Source: Sphingomonadales bacterium (GTDB lineage: Bacteria; Bacteroidota; Bacteroidia; UBA7662). Taken from it: DNA of 43,391 nucleotides. Positions 24,584 to 33,677 of the stretch are shown piece by piece. The translations under genes were made by a program, and so were the position numbers. Under the pieces are notes generated by a model. It saw only the letters and a list, made by a program, of their open reading frames with translations. It made no database searches and was not told where the DNA came from. Every line of letters starts with the position of its first letter. Position 1 is the stretch's first letter. The DNA is taken from NCBI GenBank assembly GCA_016872215.1, contig VHAX01000018.1, positions 1-43,391 of the forward strand, given 5' to 3'.

Positions 24584-26671
24584 TTATTCTGCCAAGAGCG
24601 ACAAAATCCGGGTTCTCACCTGTTCGACCGATGGTAGCATCACCTGCTCGAGGTGTTCATTGAGGGGAACGGCAGGCATCGGAACGGCGCCCAAAGTGTC
24701 GACCGGCGCATCAAGCGATTGAAAGCTCTGCTTTGAAATACGGTGCGCCAGCGACTCGGCGAAGGAGTTGAGCAGTGGCTCTTCGGTGAGAACCAATACC
24801 TTGCCGTGACGGCGGGCCTGTTCGAAACAGAGCCGCTCATCGGCGGGGTACAAACTCCTGAGGTCGACCACCTCCACTTTGCCTTTGAGCGAAGGATGCT
24901 CTGCGGCGGCCATGGCCCAGTGCACACCCATGCCGTAGGTGACCACCACGCAGCTGTCGCCCTCCTCCACCCGATCCGAATGGGCCTCCAATACCACCCG
25001 TCCCACTCCGATGGGCACACGGTAGTGCTCATCGGGCTCCACGGTTTTGGCTGCTTCCGTGCCAGGTACCTTGCTCCAGTAAAGACCCTTATGCTCGAAT
25101 ACCACCACAGGGTTGGGGTCGTAGTAGGCCGATTTCAGGAGACCCTTGAGGTCGGCGGCATTGGAGGGGTACACCACTTTGATGCCGCGGATGCACAGGA
25201 TTGCCGATTCAATACAACCCGAATGATAGGGTCCGCCACCGCCGTAGGCACCACAGGGCACGCGTATGACACTGGATATTGGAAATTGTCCGTTACTCAG
25301 GTAACAGCTTTTTGAGAGCTCCACCACCAGCTGGTTGACCCCGCTCCATATATAATCGGCAAATTGTATTTCCACGATGGCCCGGGCACCGACGGCCGAC
25401 ATCCCCGCGGTAGATCCAATTAAATATGCCTCCTGTATGGGGGTATTGAACACGCGCTCATCCCCGAATTTCTCGGCGAGCGTGGCCGCTTCACGGAAAA
25501 CACCGCCCAAACGTCGACCTACATCTTGTCCGTAGAACAGAGCTTCGGGGTGCCTCCTTAAAATTTCTTCGACGGCGTGAAGGGAGGCGTCCACCATAAC
25601 TACTTTGTCGCGCCCGGCGGGACTGCGTTCACCTACTTCCTGAGTGATGGGTGTTGGGGCAAATTCATGCAGGGTCAGACTGTCGTCGGAGGGAATGGGA
25701 GCCTCAACGGCGGCCTGAAAGTCGGCCAGTACCTGCTGCCTGCATTCTTCGTGTATACTTTCCAGCTCTTCCTCCCAAAATCCACCCTTGAGCAGGGTCT
25801 TTTTGAGGTGGGGCAGGGGGTCGTGACGCTGGTGATCGACCAAATCCTGCTCGCTGCGGTACCATTCTCGGCGCACACCGGATGTATGGTGGCCGAGTAG
25901 GGGTACGATAGCGTGCACCAGCACGGGCCCCTGACGGTTGCGTACATGCCGGAACGCATCGTGCAGGACTTTATAGCTGTCGTCAAAATCGGAGCCGTTC
26001 ACACGCAGGCGCTTCATCCCCTTGAATCCTTCAGCATATTCATAGGCATCCATCGCGCGCATCTCGCTCGCATGTGCCGAGATGCCCCACTGGTTGTCCT
26101 GCACCAGGTATACGATCGGCAATCGGTGTAGTACGGCCATTTGGAAGGCCTCGGCCACTTCCCCCTCGGTGACCGAGCCGTCGCCCAGCGAACAAAGTAC
26201 CAGTGGACGAGCATTGTTGGGGTTGTTTTCCCCTTTCGCATTCATGAGCAGACCTTGTTTCTCAAGATAGGCGAGCCCCTGCGCCATACCAGTGGCGGGA
26301 ATGGCCTGCATTCCAGTGGCGCTGCTTTGGTGGGGAATGGTGGGCATGCCCGGCCGACGCACGGAGGGGTGTGCATAATAGGTCCTCCCACCCGAGAAGG
26401 GGTCGTCGGACTTGGCGAGCAGCTGTAGCATGAGATCGAGTGGACGAAACCCCAGGGCGAGGAGGATCGACTCATCGCGGTAGTAGAGGCTGGCGTAATC
26501 CCATTCAGTGAGCTGCATCCCGCAGGCGATCTGTATGGCCTCATGCCCCCTCGAGGTGGAGTGTACATATCGTGTGATGCTTCGTTGCTCATCATATAAA
26601 TCGGCCATAGCACGGGCGGTGCCCATAAGCTGCCAGGCGCTGCGCAGGAGTTCTTTGTTGCGGGATGCCAT
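24584..26671 (-). CDS. 2-oxoacid dehydrogenase E1, fused alpha and beta subunits
   Basis: 695 residues: thiamine-diphosphate-dependent E1 of a branched-chain or pyruvate-type dehydrogenase complex, with both chains in one protein. The alpha part (about 1-330) has the cofactor loop GDGSVTEGEVAEAF ... VQDNQWGIS and the phosphorylation-loop-like HHTSGVRREW. The beta part (about 360-695) has LFYGQDVGRRLGGVFREA, TPIQEAYLIGSTAGMSAVGARAIVEIQFADY and VVVTYGMGVHWA. This fusion is common in Bacteroidota. It starts at an ATG at 26671, divergent from the oxygenase gene. E2 and E3 are not in the window. Confidence 0.93.
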   Translation of the reverse strand: MASRNKELLRSAWQLMGTARAMADLYDEQRSITRYVHSTSRGHEAIQIACGMQLTEWDYASLYYRDESILLALGFRPLDLMLQLLAKSDDPFSGGRTYYAHPSVRRPGMPTIPHQSSATGMQAIPATGMAQGLAYLEKQGLLMNAKGENNPNNARPLVLCSLGDGSVTEGEVAEAFQMAVLHRLPIVYLVQDNQWGISAHASEMRAMDAYEYAEGFKGMKRLRVNGSDFDDSYKVLHDAFRHVRNRQGPVLVHAIVPLLGHHTSGVRREWYRSEQDLVDHQRHDPLPHLKKTLLKGGFWEEELESIHEECRQQVLADFQAAVEAPIPSDDSLTLHEFAPTPITQEVGERSPAGRDKVVMVDASLHAVEEILRRHPEALFYGQDVGRRLGGVFREAATLAEKFGDERVFNTPIQEAYLIGSTAGMSAVGARAIVEIQFADYIWSGVNQLVVELSKSCYLSNGQFPISSVIRVPCGAYGGGGPYHSGCIESAILCIRGIKVVYPSNAADLKGLLKSAYYDPNPVVVFEHKGLYWSKVPGTEAAKTVEPDEHYRVPIGVGRVVLEAHSDRVEEGDSCVVVTYGMGVHWAMAAAEHPSLKGKVEVVDLRSLYPADERLCFEQARRHGKVLVLTEEPLLNSFAESLAHRISKQSFQSLDAPVDTLGAVPMPAVPLNEHLEQVMLPSVEQVRTRILSLLAE

Positions 26672-26675
26672 AAGA

Positions 26676-26708
26676 TTGCAAAACTACAAGCGGATTTTTA
26701 TAATTTTG
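26676..26708 (+). promoter_or_regulatory. Putative promoter of the oxygenase-chrA pair
   Basis: TTG at 26676-26678 and TAATTTTG at 26701-26708 are separated by 22 bases. The -7 box matches TAnnTTTG exactly and the spacing is in the accepted range. Transcription would start near 26714, about 24 bases before the ATG at 26738. Confidence 0.5.
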
Positions 26709-26737
26709 AAGGTTTGAACTTCAGAACCTGTTTGTTT

Positions 26738-27685
26738 ATGTCGGCCATACCTTCCCTCAACCTTTACGATTTTACCCGCGGCGATGCTACCCGGCGCGCC
26801 TCTTTTGTTCGTTCACTCGGTCATGCCTATGAAGATGTAGGTTTTGTGGCGGTGTCGGGCCATACCCTTTCTGATGCCCTTTCTGATGCCCTTTATGCCG
26901 AAGTTCGGCGCTTTTTTGCGCTGGAAACAAGGGTGAAGTTGCAGTATGAGGTAGTTGGACTAGCAGGGCAGCGGGGTTATACTTCGTTTGGTCGCGAACA
27001 TGCAAAAGGCCGCACCGCGGGCGATCTCAAGGAATTCTTTCAATTCGGTCAGGAGCCGGATCCGTCCGACCCCGTTTTTGGGGAGTACCCACAAAATGTT
27101 AGGGTACCAATACTGCCGGATTTTCATCGGCTCGCCATGGAGGCGTACCGTGCTCTGGAATCTTCGGGCCGCTCGATTCTTCAAGCCATTGCGCTCTTCC
27201 TGAGTTTGCCCGAGGGGTATTTCGACGCGCACATTGAGGCGGGTAACAGCATTTTAAGGGCGATCCACTACGGGCCCATCACAGAGGAGCCCCGCGATGC
27301 GGTTCGGGCGGCGGAGCATGAAGACATCAACCTGATCACCCTGCTGATGGGAGCCTCCGCCGATGGATTGGAGGTGCTCTCCCGCGAGGGTGACTGGGTT
27401 CCCGTAACGGCCCTGCCCAATCAGGTGGTGGTAAATGTAGGCGATATGCTGCAGCGGCTCACCAACAACCAGTTGAAATCGACCACCCACCGCGTGGTGA
27501 ATCCCCAACGGGAGCTGTGGGGAACTTCGCGCTTTTCCATTCCTTTTTTCCTCCACCCGCGTTCGGCCATGCCCCTCGATTGTCTTCCGGAGTGCATAGA
27601 TGAGGCGCATCCCCTAGCCTATCCACCCATTACAGCGGGCGATTATCTGGATGAGCGTCTGCGGGAAATCGGACTCAAGGCATAA
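26738..27685 (+). CDS. Isopenicillin N synthase-like 2-oxoglutarate/Fe(II) oxygenase
   Basis: 315 residues. The N-terminal DIOX_N domain begins IPSLNLYDFT and has HAYEDVGFVAVSGH. The C-terminal jelly-roll has the Fe(II) ligands His and Asp in AAEHEDINLITLLMG and the distal His in STTHRVVNP; the co-substrate-binding Arg-x-Ser is in SRFSIPFFLHP. All four are intact. The family covers flavone synthases, ethylene-forming enzyme, isopenicillin N synthase and many uncharacterised bacterial oxidases, so the substrate is not known. The ATG at 26738 is preferred to a TTG at 26714. chrA begins 6 bases downstream of the stop. Confidence 0.9.
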   Translation: MSAIPSLNLYDFTRGDATRRASFVRSLGHAYEDVGFVAVSGHTLSDALSDALYAEVRRFFALETRVKLQYEVVGLAGQRGYTSFGREHAKGRTAGDLKEFFQFGQEPDPSDPVFGEYPQNVRVPILPDFHRLAMEAYRALESSGRSILQAIALFLSLPEGYFDAHIEAGNSILRAIHYGPITEEPRDAVRAAEHEDINLITLLMGASADGLEVLSREGDWVPVTALPNQVVVNVGDMLQRLTNNQLKSTTHRVVNPQRELWGTSRFSIPFFLHPRSAMPLDCLPECIDEAHPLAYPPITAGDYLDERLREIGLKA

Positions 27686-27691
27686 ACCCAT

Positions 27692-28879
27692 ATGGGCCGC
27701 GTTAGTCAACTCCGTGCCCGTGTTTTTCTGCAGGACGTGCTTCTGTTGAGTCTATCGGCTTTTGGAGGGCCTCAGGCTCACATTGCCCTGATGCTCGACC
27801 AATTGGTGGAACGCCGCAAGTATTTGACGGCTGAGGAGTTGATGGAACTAAACGCCCTTTGTCAGTTGTTGCCAGGGCCCACCAGCACGCAGACGATTAC
27901 GGCCATCGGCTTTAAACTTGGAGGCTACTCCCTGGCTTGGCTTACATTATTAGTTTGGGCCTTTCCTGCCTGCCTGATGATGAGCATGATTGCCCTGATG
28001 ATGGGTTATGTTCAGAGTTTTGGCTTTGAACTGCGCCTGTTGCGCTTCCTCGGGCCCATTGCCGTGGGCTTTACCCTGGTTGCGGCCGTTCGGCTGTTCC
28101 GCGCCTCGGTCCACAGCCTCACTGAATGGGGGGTGGCTTTAAGTTCGCTGACTGCCTGTATTGTGTTGACCAACTCCATCACGTTCCCGGCTGTCTTACT
28201 CATGGGGGGATTGGTGAGTATGATTTTAGACCGCAAGCCCTTGGAAAAGCAGGAATATGGATTGGGGGGCATTCAATGGCAGTATTTTATAATATATGGG
28301 GTCATTCTTTTGCTGGCAGTTGTTCTGGGAAATGTGTACCGCGACCATTGGGTACTTCTGTTTGAAAACCTGTACCGTTACGGCAGCCTCGTTTTCGGCG
28401 GGGGTCACTCTTTATTCCCCATGATGTTTGAGCAGTTTGTAGATGTGAAGAAGTATTTATCGCCCGCGGAGTTTTTGTCGGGACTCGGACTGGCACAGGC
28501 CATACCAGGACCAGTATTTTCGTTTGCGGCGTTCGTTGGGGCCGGGGCCTTTTCCGACTCGGGTTTCCCTTCGATGCTTTTAGGAGCTCTGGTGGGCTCC
28601 GTGGCCATTTTCCTTCCGGGTACCCTGCTGATTTTCTTTATCTACCCAGGATGGGATGATCTGAAAAAGAACCGCGGCGTGCGCCGCTCCCTGGCGGGGG
28701 TGCACGCAGCTGCGGCGGGACTCATCGCAGCGTCGGCAGTGATTTTGTTGCGCCCATTGGGTTTTCAATCCCTGAATTTGATGGTGGTTGCACTTAGTTT
28801 TCTGGGGATGTATGCACTACACATTCCGCCTATTCTGCTGGTGAGCATGGGCATTGTGGCTGGCGTGGTTTGGTCATAG
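27692..28879 (+). CDS. chrA: Chromate transporter, long-chain ChrA (CHR) family
   Basis: 395-residue polytopic membrane protein with two homologous CHR domains. Each half shows the family motifs: SLSAFGGPQAHIALM and CQLLPGPTSTQTITAIG in the first, and VFGGGHSLFPMM and GLGLAQAIPGPVFSFAAFVGA in the second. About ten hydrophobic segments. ChrA proteins export chromate; many Bacteroidota members are annotated only by homology. It lies 6 bases after the oxygenase, so the two are co-transcribed; the link between them is not obvious. Confidence 0.93.
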   Translation: MGRVSQLRARVFLQDVLLLSLSAFGGPQAHIALMLDQLVERRKYLTAEELMELNALCQLLPGPTSTQTITAIGFKLGGYSLAWLTLLVWAFPACLMMSMIALMMGYVQSFGFELRLLRFLGPIAVGFTLVAAVRLFRASVHSLTEWGVALSSLTACIVLTNSITFPAVLLMGGLVSMILDRKPLEKQEYGLGGIQWQYFIIYGVILLLAVVLGNVYRDHWVLLFENLYRYGSLVFGGGHSLFPMMFEQFVDVKKYLSPAEFLSGLGLAQAIPGPVFSFAAFVGAGAFSDSGFPSMLLGALVGSVAIFLPGTLLIFFIYPGWDDLKKNRGVRRSLAGVHAAAAGLIAASAVILLRPLGFQSLNLMVVALSFLGMYALHIPPILLVSMGIVAGVVWS

Positions 28880-28901
28880 TGCCACTACATATCCCATATT
28901 T

Positions 28902-28948
28902 ATTGCCATTATTTTGTAACATATATTGAAAAATTGCCCTTATTTTGT
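28902..28948. repeat. Direct repeat ATTGCC(A/C)TTATTTTGT in an AT-rich spacer
   Basis: Two copies at 28902-28917 and 28933-28948 differ at one base, with a 31-base period. They lie between chrA and the ATPase remnant, in a spacer (28880-29034) that is much more AT-rich than its surroundings. They may be the old promoter/operator region of the decayed ATPase gene. Confidence 0.5.
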
Positions 28949-29034
28949 GTAATAAAATAGAAAAAACAGGCATTTTCTGATGTAGCAAATTTTCTTTTCG
29001 AGAAACAATCGCTGACACTGATCAACGAATGTAG

Positions 29035-29539
29035 TTTGCGAAATCCGGTCAATCTACCTATGGTTCACGCGAAATGGGCGAGGCACTCCGTACTCTGGAA
29101 AAGGGCTGGCTCTTGCAGTTCATATGTCTAACGAGCTTAGCAACTTTGCCCCTCATCCCCGACATTCGAAAGTCACCACGACTACAAATCCTCGACACAG
29201 GGCTCCTCAATCATTTTGTGGGCCTGCAAAAAGAGATTCTGATGACTAAGGACCTCAGCAGTGTCTACCGGGGAATCATGATGGAGCATTTGAGTGGACA
29301 AGAATTACTGGCTCATCGATAAGAGGCTATGAGCCGCCTGTCATTTTGTCATGCGATAAAAACTCATCTTCGATGGAAATCGCCCCCACCACTTAGTGGT
29401 TCGTCTCTATGCGGGGCGCAACGACATATCCGAAGTCCGCACACCCAGTGGTAGGTCCTTTCTACTGTTGAGCTTGCCTTATTATCTGGCCACTAGGGTG
29501 CGCGACTGCCTGGCGTGGTTGGTGAAGCAAAAGGGGTGA
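29035..29539 (+). pseudogene. Decayed DUF4143 AAA+ ATPase (C-terminal remnants in two frames)
   Basis: Two pieces of a Bacteroidota P-loop ATPase with a DUF4143 tail are visible. The first (about 29035-29322) reads QSTYGSREMGEALRTLEKG, then SPRLQILDTGLLNHFVGLQ and YRGIMMEHLSGQELLAHR before a stop at 29320. The second, in a different frame (about 29369-29539), reads RPHHLVVRLYAGRNDISEV, then TPSGRSFLLLSLPYYLATRV and a stop. The family normally has about 60 residues between them, mostly deleted here, and the whole N-terminal AAA+ half is missing. A stop codon (29032-29034) closes the frame upstream. A single-ORF call for the first piece would be misleading. Confidence 0.75.
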
Positions 29540-29619
29540 TCCTGAGTGATAAGTTGCAAATAATATCTGATTGTAGATGGATTTCAGATTTCCGCTAAGG
29601 GGGTCCTACCCAAAACCGT

Positions 29620-30054
29620 CTAATTTGTGATTCTTAAGGTGTTGGCCGAGGGCGAATAGTAGGTACGGTAGGATTTCAGCGCGTAGGTGGCCGGACCCCG
29701 GGCGGGGAATCCATCGGCACTGAAGAGAGAACTGCAACAGGGGCACTGCAAAAGGAGAATTGCGGTATCGATGCCCAAGGTGTGGCAGGGCTCGGATGGT
29801 TGTTGGGTACAAGCCAAATCGAATGCCTTGAATTCCTGAAATGCTGATTGGTGGATGAATATTCCACGGTACCCTGCCTGTGGATAAATGAGCATCCCGT
29901 TCACGAGCGTCAATGCCTGGTAGGTGGGGAGATTTAGATTGAGGGTCACATCCACAAACACATTGGGCACCACATCGCGCCGGTCATCGCTGCAACTTCC
30001 TGCTGATAGAACGAGGAAAAACAACACAAGTATGGAACGAAATCCTGTATCCAT
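29620..30054 (-). CDS. Lipoprotein with Rieske-like, histidine-less cysteine motif
   Basis: 144 residues. A lipoprotein signal ends in LSAGSC (Cys21), so it should be membrane-anchored. The body resembles Rieske-type folds of Bacteroidota lipoproteins: AFDLACTQQPSEPC (Cys82, Cys90), then LLLQCPCCSSLFSADG (Cys104, 106, 107) and GPATYALKSY. The Rieske histidines are missing from both motifs, so a normal [2Fe-2S] Rieske cluster is not expected; the cysteines could hold another metal or disulfides. It lies 30 bases after the 3-hydroxyacyl-CoA dehydrogenase gene, at the end of the guaB-pheS operon by spacing. Function unknown. Confidence 0.65.
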   Translation of the reverse strand: MDTGFRSILVLFFLVLSAGSCSDDRRDVVPNVFVDVTLNLNLPTYQALTLVNGMLIYPQAGYRGIFIHQSAFQEFKAFDLACTQQPSEPCHTLGIDTAILLLQCPCCSSLFSADGFPARGPATYALKSYRTYYSPSANTLRITN

Positions 30055-30084
30055 GGTGTATGAATAGTGTTATAAGCAGATGGA

Positions 30085-30978
30085 TTAAGGGGATGGTGGG
30101 GGATCATATCGATAAAATCCGACTCCTGTTTTTCGGCCATGTTGACCAGCAGCCACTTTTCGGGCCTGCAATCGACTCGGACGAAAACGTGGTTCGCCAT
30201 AGAATCGTTCGTGCAAACTGGAGGTTACGGAAAAATTCACATCAACCCCAATCAGATCCATCAGTCGGAATGGACCCATACGAAAGCCGCGCGACTCCAG
30301 AAGTCGGTCGACTTGCTCAAGCGATGCTGTTTGTTCTTCTACCAGTAACAGACTTTCGGTGTAGTAGGGGCGCGCCACGCGGTTCACCAAAAACCCCGGT
30401 TCGTCGCGCACCATCACCGGGCATTTGCCGATTTGCTGGACGAGGTTGAAGATGCTTTGGGCCACATCGGGGTGGGTGGCCTCGCCACTAATCACCTCCA
30501 CTAAGGGCATCAGGAGCGCCGGGTTAAAGAAATGCATACCCACAAGTCGATCAGGATGGCGGAGGGTGTGGGCTAAGGCGGTCACAGGCAGCGATGAAGT
30601 GTTGGTGGCCAAAATGGCATTCCCCCCGGCTAATTCCTCGAGTCGACCAAACAGCTGTTGTTTCACGTCAGGAAGCTCCACAATGGCCTCGATATACAAT
30701 TGGGCCACGGGTAACGTATCGGGTGTGCAGGTCAACAAGCGATCCTTCCATTCCGCGGCCTGCGAAGCAGAAATTTTCCCCTTTTCTGCATCCTTTTTAA
30801 GCCGCGTTTTCCATGTTTCAACGGCGCGGTCCACAGTTGTTTGGGATGCATCGCATAGGTGCGTTGTGTAGCCAGCGCGCACGAAAACGTCGGCAATACC
30901 AGCGCCCATTGTGCCGGCCCCGATGACGGCAATCCGGCTTCTTTTGGGGTCAAAATGGAGATCATCGGTACCGGTCAT
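30085..30978 (-). CDS. 3-hydroxyacyl-CoA dehydrogenase (3-hydroxybutyryl-CoA dehydrogenase type)
   Basis: 297 residues, NAD-dependent oxidation of 3-hydroxyacyl-CoA to 3-oxoacyl-CoA, or the reverse in butyryl-CoA synthesis. The Rossmann motif is IAVIGAGTMGAGIADVFVRAGY; then AIVELPDVKQQLF, ILATNTSSLPVTALA, RLVGMHFFNPALLMPLVEVI (catalytic His), and PVMVRDEPGFLVNRVARPYY. The C-terminal domain has RGFRMGPFRLMDLIGVDV. It starts 2 bases after the pheS stop, so it is in the same operon although metabolically unrelated. Confidence 0.93.
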   Translation of the reverse strand: MTGTDDLHFDPKRSRIAVIGAGTMGAGIADVFVRAGYTTHLCDASQTTVDRAVETWKTRLKKDAEKGKISASQAAEWKDRLLTCTPDTLPVAQLYIEAIVELPDVKQQLFGRLEELAGGNAILATNTSSLPVTALAHTLRHPDRLVGMHFFNPALLMPLVEVISGEATHPDVAQSIFNLVQQIGKCPVMVRDEPGFLVNRVARPYYTESLLLVEEQTASLEQVDRLLESRGFRMGPFRLMDLIGVDVNFSVTSSLHERFYGEPRFRPSRLQARKVAAGQHGRKTGVGFYRYDPPPSP

Positions 30979-30980
30979 AG

Positions 30981-32036
30981 CTATTCACCTGAAAATTGAC
31001 GAAGAAACTGAAGGTCGTTTTCGAAAAAATGACGGATATCGCGGATTTGGTAGCGGAGCATCGTGAGTCGTTCGATTCCCATGCCAAAGGCAAAGCCAGA
31101 ATATCGTTGGCTGTCTATGCCACAGTGCTCCAATACTTGGGGGTCGACCATACCGCAGCCCAATATTTCGACCCAACCGGTGTGCTTACACACGGTGCAT
31201 CCTTCTTGTTTGCACAAAAAGCAGCTCACGTCCATCTCAGCACTGGGTTCCGTGAAGGGGAAATAAGAAGGCCGGAAGCGGATTTTGGCATCGGAACCAA
31301 AAAAGTGCTCAGCAAACAGGTTCAGGGTAAGGCGGAGGTCACCAAACGACACCTGTTCATCGATATACAAGCCTTCGATTTGGTGGAATTGCATATGGGA
31401 CCGGGCGGATACGGTTTCGTTGCGGTAGACCCTGCCCGGGGAAAGGGTGCGGATCGGCAAATTGCCGAGCTGCATTTCTTTGACCTGTACGGACGATGTG
31501 TGGGTGCGCAGCAGAATATCGGGGTTTGTTTGAACGAAAAAAGTGTCCTGCATTTCGCGTGCGGGGTGATCCTCTGCAAAATTAAGGGCACCGAAGTTGT
31601 GCCAGTCGTCAACCATCTCCATTCCTTCGCTTAGGGTGAAACCGAGTGTAGCGAAGAAGCTCACAACATCGCGGCGCACCAAGCTAATTGGGTGTAGTCC
31701 ACCTCTTGGCATGGGAGCTGCCGGCAGACTGAGATCCTCCTCGTCGATTCCCTTCTTTCGGCTCGTTCTGGTTGCGCTGTTATCCGCTGTCGAATTTGCA
31801 TCCAGAAACTTTTTGGCATCATCCCATTTCTGTTCTAGTTCGTTTTTCAATTGGTTGATGGCGGGACCAACGGTGCGTTTTTCTTTGCCGTAAAGGCCGC
31901 GAAATGCCTCAAAAAGGCCGTTAAGTGCGCCTTTCTTGCTTAAATAACGCAAGCGGAAATCTTCCAACGCTGCTGCATCATCAAGCTTGAAAGCTTCTGC
32001 CTCGCGGCGGATTTCATCGATTTGTGCCTGCATCAT
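30981..32036 (-). CDS. pheS: Phenylalanyl-tRNA synthetase alpha subunit
   Basis: 351 residues. N-terminal coiled region (about 1-90, [20 protein letters not shown]) binds tRNA; the catalytic class II core has [60 protein letters not shown] (motif 2), [16 protein letters not shown] and [13 protein letters not shown] (motif 3). A CxxC-type pair, [20 protein letters not shown], is a metal-binding-like insert found in some PheS proteins. The start overlaps the guaB stop by 4 bases (ATGA), so translation is coupled; pheT is not adjacent. Confidence 0.97.
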   Translation of the reverse strand: MMQAQIDEIRREAEAFKLDDAAALEDFRLRYLSKKGALNGLFEAFRGLYGKEKRTVGPAINQLKNELEQKWDDAKKFLDANSTADNSATRTSRKKGIDEEDLSLPAAPMPRGGLHPISLVRRDVVSFFATLGFTLSEGMEMVDDWHNFGALNFAEDHPAREMQDTFFVQTNPDILLRTHTSSVQVKEMQLGNLPIRTLSPGRVYRNETVSARSHMQFHQIEGLYIDEQVSFGDLRLTLNLFAEHFFGSDAKIRFRPSYFPFTEPSAEMDVSCFLCKQEGCTVCKHTGWVEILGCGMVDPQVLEHCGIDSQRYSGFAFGMGIERLTMLRYQIRDIRHFFENDLQFLRQFSGE

Positions 32037-33502
32037 CGGGTGTAGTTAGGGGCCTCATGGGTAATGGTGACGCCATGGGGGTGGCTCTCCCGCAGTCCGG
32101 CGTTGGTTATCCGTACAAAACGTGCGTTCAGCAGCTCAGGTATGGTGCGGGCACCGCAATAGCCCATCCCCGCCCTGAGTCCACCTACATATTGGTACAA
32201 TACCTCATCCAAACGACCTTTATAGGGCACGCGGCCCACGATTCCTTCGGGTACCAATTTACTAATCGAATCTTCTGCATCCTGGAAGTAGCGGTCGCCC
32301 GAACCTTCTTTCATCGCTTCTATTGATCCCATTCCCCGGTAGATCTTGAATTTTCGTCCCTCAAAAATTACGGTTTGTCCGGGCGACTCCTCCACTCCTG
32401 CAAACAGGGAACCGCCCATGATGCTCTCAGCCCCTGCGGCCAGGGCTTTCACCATATCGCCCGTGTATCGTATGCCGCCATCGGCTATGATGGGAACGCC
32501 GGTGCCTTTGAGTGCTTCCGCAGCTTCCATAATAGCGGTGAGTTGGGGTACGCCTACGCCGGCCACGACCCTCGTGGTGCAGATGGAACCCGGACCAACG
32601 CCAACTTTAACAGCATCGGCGCCTGCTTCTGCCAAAGTTCGTGCTGCGGATCCGGTAGCGATATTGCCCACAATCAGTTGAACGTCGGGGAATTCGCCCC
32701 GGATCTTACGAAAATGCTCGATCACGCCCATGGAATGCCCGTGTGCCGTGTCGATGGTCACCACGTCGACCCCGGCCTGCACCAAAGCTTGTACGCGATC
32801 GAGTACTTCGGGCGTTACCCCAACAGCGGCCCCCACCCGAAGTCGACCCAGATTGTCTTTGCAGGCGTTGGGATGAGCCTTCAGTTTAAGGATGTCCTTA
32901 TAGGTGATGAGTCCCACCAACACCCCTTTCTCGTTTACCACAGGGAGTTTTTCGATCTTGTTTGCCTGTAAAATGCGCTCGGCCTGCTGCAGCGATGTAC
33001 CCTCGGCGGCGGTAACGAGTCGATCATGAGTCATCACCTCTGCTACGGGCCTGTTTCTGTCATACTCAAAGCGTAGGTCTCGGTTCGTGACGATTCCTGT
33101 GAGTTTTCCTTGCTTATCGGTAACGGGAATGCCTCCGATTCGGTTTTCCTGCATCAGGTCTAGTGCTTCGCCCAGCCTGGCCTCTTCGTGCAGAGTTATG
33201 GGATCCACGATCAAACCACTTTCTGAACGCTTCACCTTCCTTACTTCCTGCGCCTGACGCTCGATCGACATATTCTTGTGGAGCATACCCATGCCTCCGC
33301 TCTGTGCAATGGCGATGGCCAATGCAGATTCGGTGACTGTATCCATGGCGGCCGACACCAATGGCACATGGAGACGGATGTCGCGGGTTAATCGCGTAGA
33401 AATATCGGTGTCGCGCGGGAGTACTTCAGAGAAGGCTGGTATAAGAAGTACATCGTCGTAGGTAAGACCCTCTCCGGCGACTTTTTGTGTGAAATCGAGC
33501 AT
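32033..33502 (-). CDS. guaB: IMP dehydrogenase
   Basis: 489 residues, NAD-dependent oxidation of IMP to XMP, the committed step to GMP. The start [21 protein letters not shown] is typical; a pair of CBS domains occupies about residues 97-208; the catalytic cysteine is Cys308 in [37 protein letters not shown] and the flap region [15 protein letters not shown] follow. The ATG at 33502 is chosen over a longer frame from 33577 because the family starts right there. First gene of guaB-pheS-dehydrogenase-lipoprotein. Confidence 0.97.
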   Translation of the reverse strand: MLDFTQKVAGEGLTYDDVLLIPAFSEVLPRDTDISTRLTRDIRLHVPLVSAAMDTVTESALAIAIAQSGGMGMLHKNMSIERQAQEVRKVKRSESGLIVDPITLHEEARLGEALDLMQENRIGGIPVTDKQGKLTGIVTNRDLRFEYDRNRPVAEVMTHDRLVTAAEGTSLQQAERILQANKIEKLPVVNEKGVLVGLITYKDILKLKAHPNACKDNLGRLRVGAAVGVTPEVLDRVQALVQAGVDVVTIDTAHGHSMGVIEHFRKIRGEFPDVQLIVGNIATGSAARTLAEAGADAVKVGVGPGSICTTRVVAGVGVPQLTAIMEAAEALKGTGVPIIADGGIRYTGDMVKALAAGAESIMGGSLFAGVEESPGQTVIFEGRKFKIYRGMGSIEAMKEGSGDRYFQDAEDSISKLVPEGIVGRVPYKGRLDEVLYQYVGGLRAGMGYCGARTIPELLNARFVRITNAGLRESHPHGVTITHEAPNYTR

Positions 33503-33529
33503 GGCAAATAACGGCTTGTATTTGCGGTG

Positions 33530-33537
33530 TAAAGGTA
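33530..33537 (-). promoter_or_regulatory. Putative -7 box (TACCTTTA) of guaB
   Basis: On the minus strand TACCTTTA differs from TAnnTTTG at the last base and lies 27 bases upstream of the guaB ATG. No convincing -33 TTG at the right distance was found. Confidence 0.28.
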
Positions 33538-33609
33538 GTTGATTTTGATGAAATGAGGTAAAAATAACAACATGCACTTAAAACAATATGTCCAAAAAAA
33601 ACTTCCCCT

Positions 33610-33645
33610 AAAAAAAAACATCCCCGGATCAGAAACCCGGGGATG
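33610..33645 (-). terminator. Strong rho-independent terminator of the six-module secreted protein gene
   Basis: CATCCCCGG (33619-33627) and CCGGGGATG (33637-33645) form a perfect 9-bp stem with a 9-base loop. On the minus strand nine consecutive Ts follow (33618-33610). It lies about 30 bases after the stop of the large gene and insulates it from guaB. Confidence 0.9.
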
Positions 33646-33677
33646 CACCACAAAACCCTGAATCCAGGATTTGTCAA

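Noticed and set aside
27254-27610. 118-codon minus-strand frame within the oxygenase gene
   Set aside because: The iron-binding and co-substrate motifs are encoded on the plus strand here.
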